Source: a virus
Length of the DNA: 23,030 nucleotides
Virus record (IMG/VR): IMGVR_UViG_3300042301_000263
Span: 1-23,030 of that record
Direction: 5' to 3' (one strand)
Shown: positions 21,939 through 23,030 of the stretch, one piece after another
Layout: every line of letters begins with the position of its first letter
Numbering within the stretch: the first letter of the stretch is position 1
Made by a program: the position numbers and the translations under genes
The notes under the pieces: model-generated
Seen by the model: the letters and a program-made list of their open reading frames with translations, nothing else
Told to the model about the DNA's origin: nothing
Databases searched by the model: none

Positions 21939-22356
21939 ACTACTATTCTCCGCACTTCTTGCGGTGCTTATTGCATCTTGCTCCGCAAACTACCATTTTA
22001 GAAAGGCAATCAAGAAAGGTTACCGATGCGATGAGATTTCTGATACAATCACTATAAACACGATAGATTCAATTCCTTACGTTTTAAGAGACTCTATTGC
22101 TTGGGAAAAGGTAATCATCCAAAAAGATACAATCGTTCGTTACAAGCGTTCTTTCGTGCCTAAAACGAGACTTGAGACACGTATTGAATACAAACTAAAA
22201 CGAGATACCTTGAAAATGATTGAAAAAGTAGAGGTAATTAAGTACAAAACACGTAAACAAGAAAACAAGAAACCTAACTTGTGGTTATTTATTATAGGCT
22301 TCGGTGCTGGCTTTGTTACAAAGTGGCTTCTAAAGTTTAGTAAATACACTCTATGA
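21928..22356 (+). CDS. Unimolecular-spanin-like lipoprotein
   Basis: The 142-residue protein has a lipoprotein signal: a basic start, a hydrophobic core (about 5-15) and the lipobox IASC with the lipidated cysteine at C18. Ser at +2 favours the outer membrane. A charged periplasmic region (about 20-115) is followed by one C-terminal membrane segment (about 117-134, LWLFIIGFGAGFVTKWLL). N-terminal lipid plus a C-terminal span in one chain is the layout of a u-spanin, such as T1 gp11, which joins inner and outer membranes in the last step of lysis. It overlaps the wall enzyme by 11 bases and the next gene by ATGA. The periplasmic region looks mixed rather than a long coiled coil. Confidence 0.8.
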   Translation: MNSKLLFSALLAVLIASCSANYHFRKAIKKGYRCDEISDTITINTIDSIPYVLRDSIAWEKVIIQKDTIVRYKRSFVPKTRLETRIEYKLKRDTLKMIEKVEVIKYKTRKQENKKPNLWLFIIGFGAGFVTKWLLKFSKYTL

Positions 22357-23030
22357 AACAAACAAGATACCGCTTAAAGCCTGACGAAGTTGACATCATT
22401 GACCAGTACAGAGCGATTAAGCGAGAAGCCAATGACTTAGGCTTAAATGACAAAGACGTTAAACACGGATGGTTGAAGTCTAAACAAGCGTCACTCTTTT
22501 TTAAGAACCCAAACTTTAACGGACAAGAAGACAAGTTCAACGAGTTCAAAGAAAAGTTAATCGGAGAGTTAGCTGAGTATAGTCCGTCTTACCCTACGAT
22601 AACACGAACAACGGGCAAAGATTCTCACTTATTAGTAATAGACCCTGCTGACATCCACATAGGTAAGCTATGCGATGCGTTCGAGACTGGAGAGGACTAC
22701 AACTCTCAAATAGCGGTACAACGTGTTTTAGAGGGCGTACAAGGCATTTTAGACAAGTCTGCAGGGTTTAATATAGACAAGATTTTATTCGTTGGTGGAA
22801 ACGATATTCTCCACATAGATACTCCAAGACGAACTACAACATCAGGAACTCCACAAGACACCGATGGAATGTGGTATCGTAATTTTCTAACCGCAAAAGA
22901 TTTATATGTTGACATTCTTGAGAGACTTATTGCTGTGGCTGATGTACATTTTGTCTTCAATCCTTCTAACCACGATTACACTCACGGATTCTTTCTTGCA
23001 GATGTTATCAAAACACATTTTCGTAAGGCT
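22353..23030 (+). CDS. Metallophosphoesterase (calcineurin-like), cut by the window
   Basis: The first 226 residues are visible, and the frame runs off the end. An N-terminal helical region (1-85) precedes the phosphoesterase core. Metal-binding motifs are DIHIGK (D100, H102), VGGNDILH (N150, D151, matching the GDxxH position) and NPSNHDYTHG (N206, H207, D208, matching GNHD). Such enzymes act as nucleases or phosphatases on DNA or nucleotides. It overlaps the spanin-like gene as ATGA and begins the next region. Its phage role (DNA processing or nucleotide-based host signalling) is unknown, and the missing C-terminus prevents a closer family call. Confidence 0.88.
   Translation, partial: MKQTRYRLKPDEVDIIDQYRAIKREANDLGLNDKDVKHGWLKSKQASLFFKNPNFNGQEDKFNEFKEKLIGELAEYSPSYPTITRTTGKDSHLLVIDPADIHIGKLCDAFETGEDYNSQIAVQRVLEGVQGILDKSAGFNIDKILFVGGNDILHIDTPRRTTTSGTPQDTDGMWYRNFLTAKDLYVDILERLIAVADVHFVFNPSNHDYTHGFFLADVIKTHFRKA

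Overview
This window is a densely packed late region of a tailed, siphovirus-like bacteriophage or prophage, most likely from a host in the Bacteroidota (Flavobacteriaceae). Three things support that host group. Genes start without Shine-Dalgarno sequences and have A-rich leaders instead. The one convincing promoter has the Bacteroidota form TTG-N19-TAnnTTTG (1726-1755). The structural proteins belong to families I know mainly from Bacteroidota phages. All genes are on the + strand, and most neighbours overlap by ATGA or TAATG, so translational coupling is likely. No integrase, tRNA, attachment site or CRISPR array is visible, so a lytic phage and a prophage cannot be told apart here. Both ends of the window cut a gene.

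Layout. 1-1701: accessory/early end, with a cut gene, an orphan DNA methyltransferase, three very small genes joined by a repeated 24-base sequence, an SSB-tail-like small protein and a small HTH-like protein, closed by an intrinsic terminator (1691-1715). 1726-3192: a new transcription unit starts with a promoter and a small sigma-factor-like protein, followed by small unknown genes. 3158-4890: terminase small and large subunits. 4893-12065: tail and neck module. It holds an apparent -1 frameshift gene, a neck/tail-terminator-like protein, an HK97-gp10-like protein, two large tail-tip/baseplate proteins and the tape measure. 12086-15274: head module, with an XkdF-like prohead protease, three small proteins, an acidic coiled-coil scaffold and the major capsid protein. 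15349-18604: tail-tube-like protein, a small beta-rich protein, the portal with a MuF-like C-terminus, and a head-tail connector. 18601-20948: small genes, a receptor-binding tail fibre with duplicated carbohydrate-binding-like domains, and its small companion. 20938-22356: a lysis cassette of holin, YkuD-like wall enzyme and unimolecular-spanin-like lipoprotein. 22353-end: a cut metallophosphoesterase.

How it works together. The sigma-like protein is the first gene after the promoter and may help switch on the packaging and structural genes. The capsid and tail-tube genes, whose products are needed in most copies, are each followed by their own hairpin terminator of nearly the same design, which would limit read-through. 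The observations most worth checking are: a T9 slippery site whose -1 frame ends exactly on the next gene's start codon; the repeated 24-base gene joint near the left end; a short LxxxEVxL-like motif shared by four consecutive head-assembly proteins; and the lysis cassette with a single-protein spanin.
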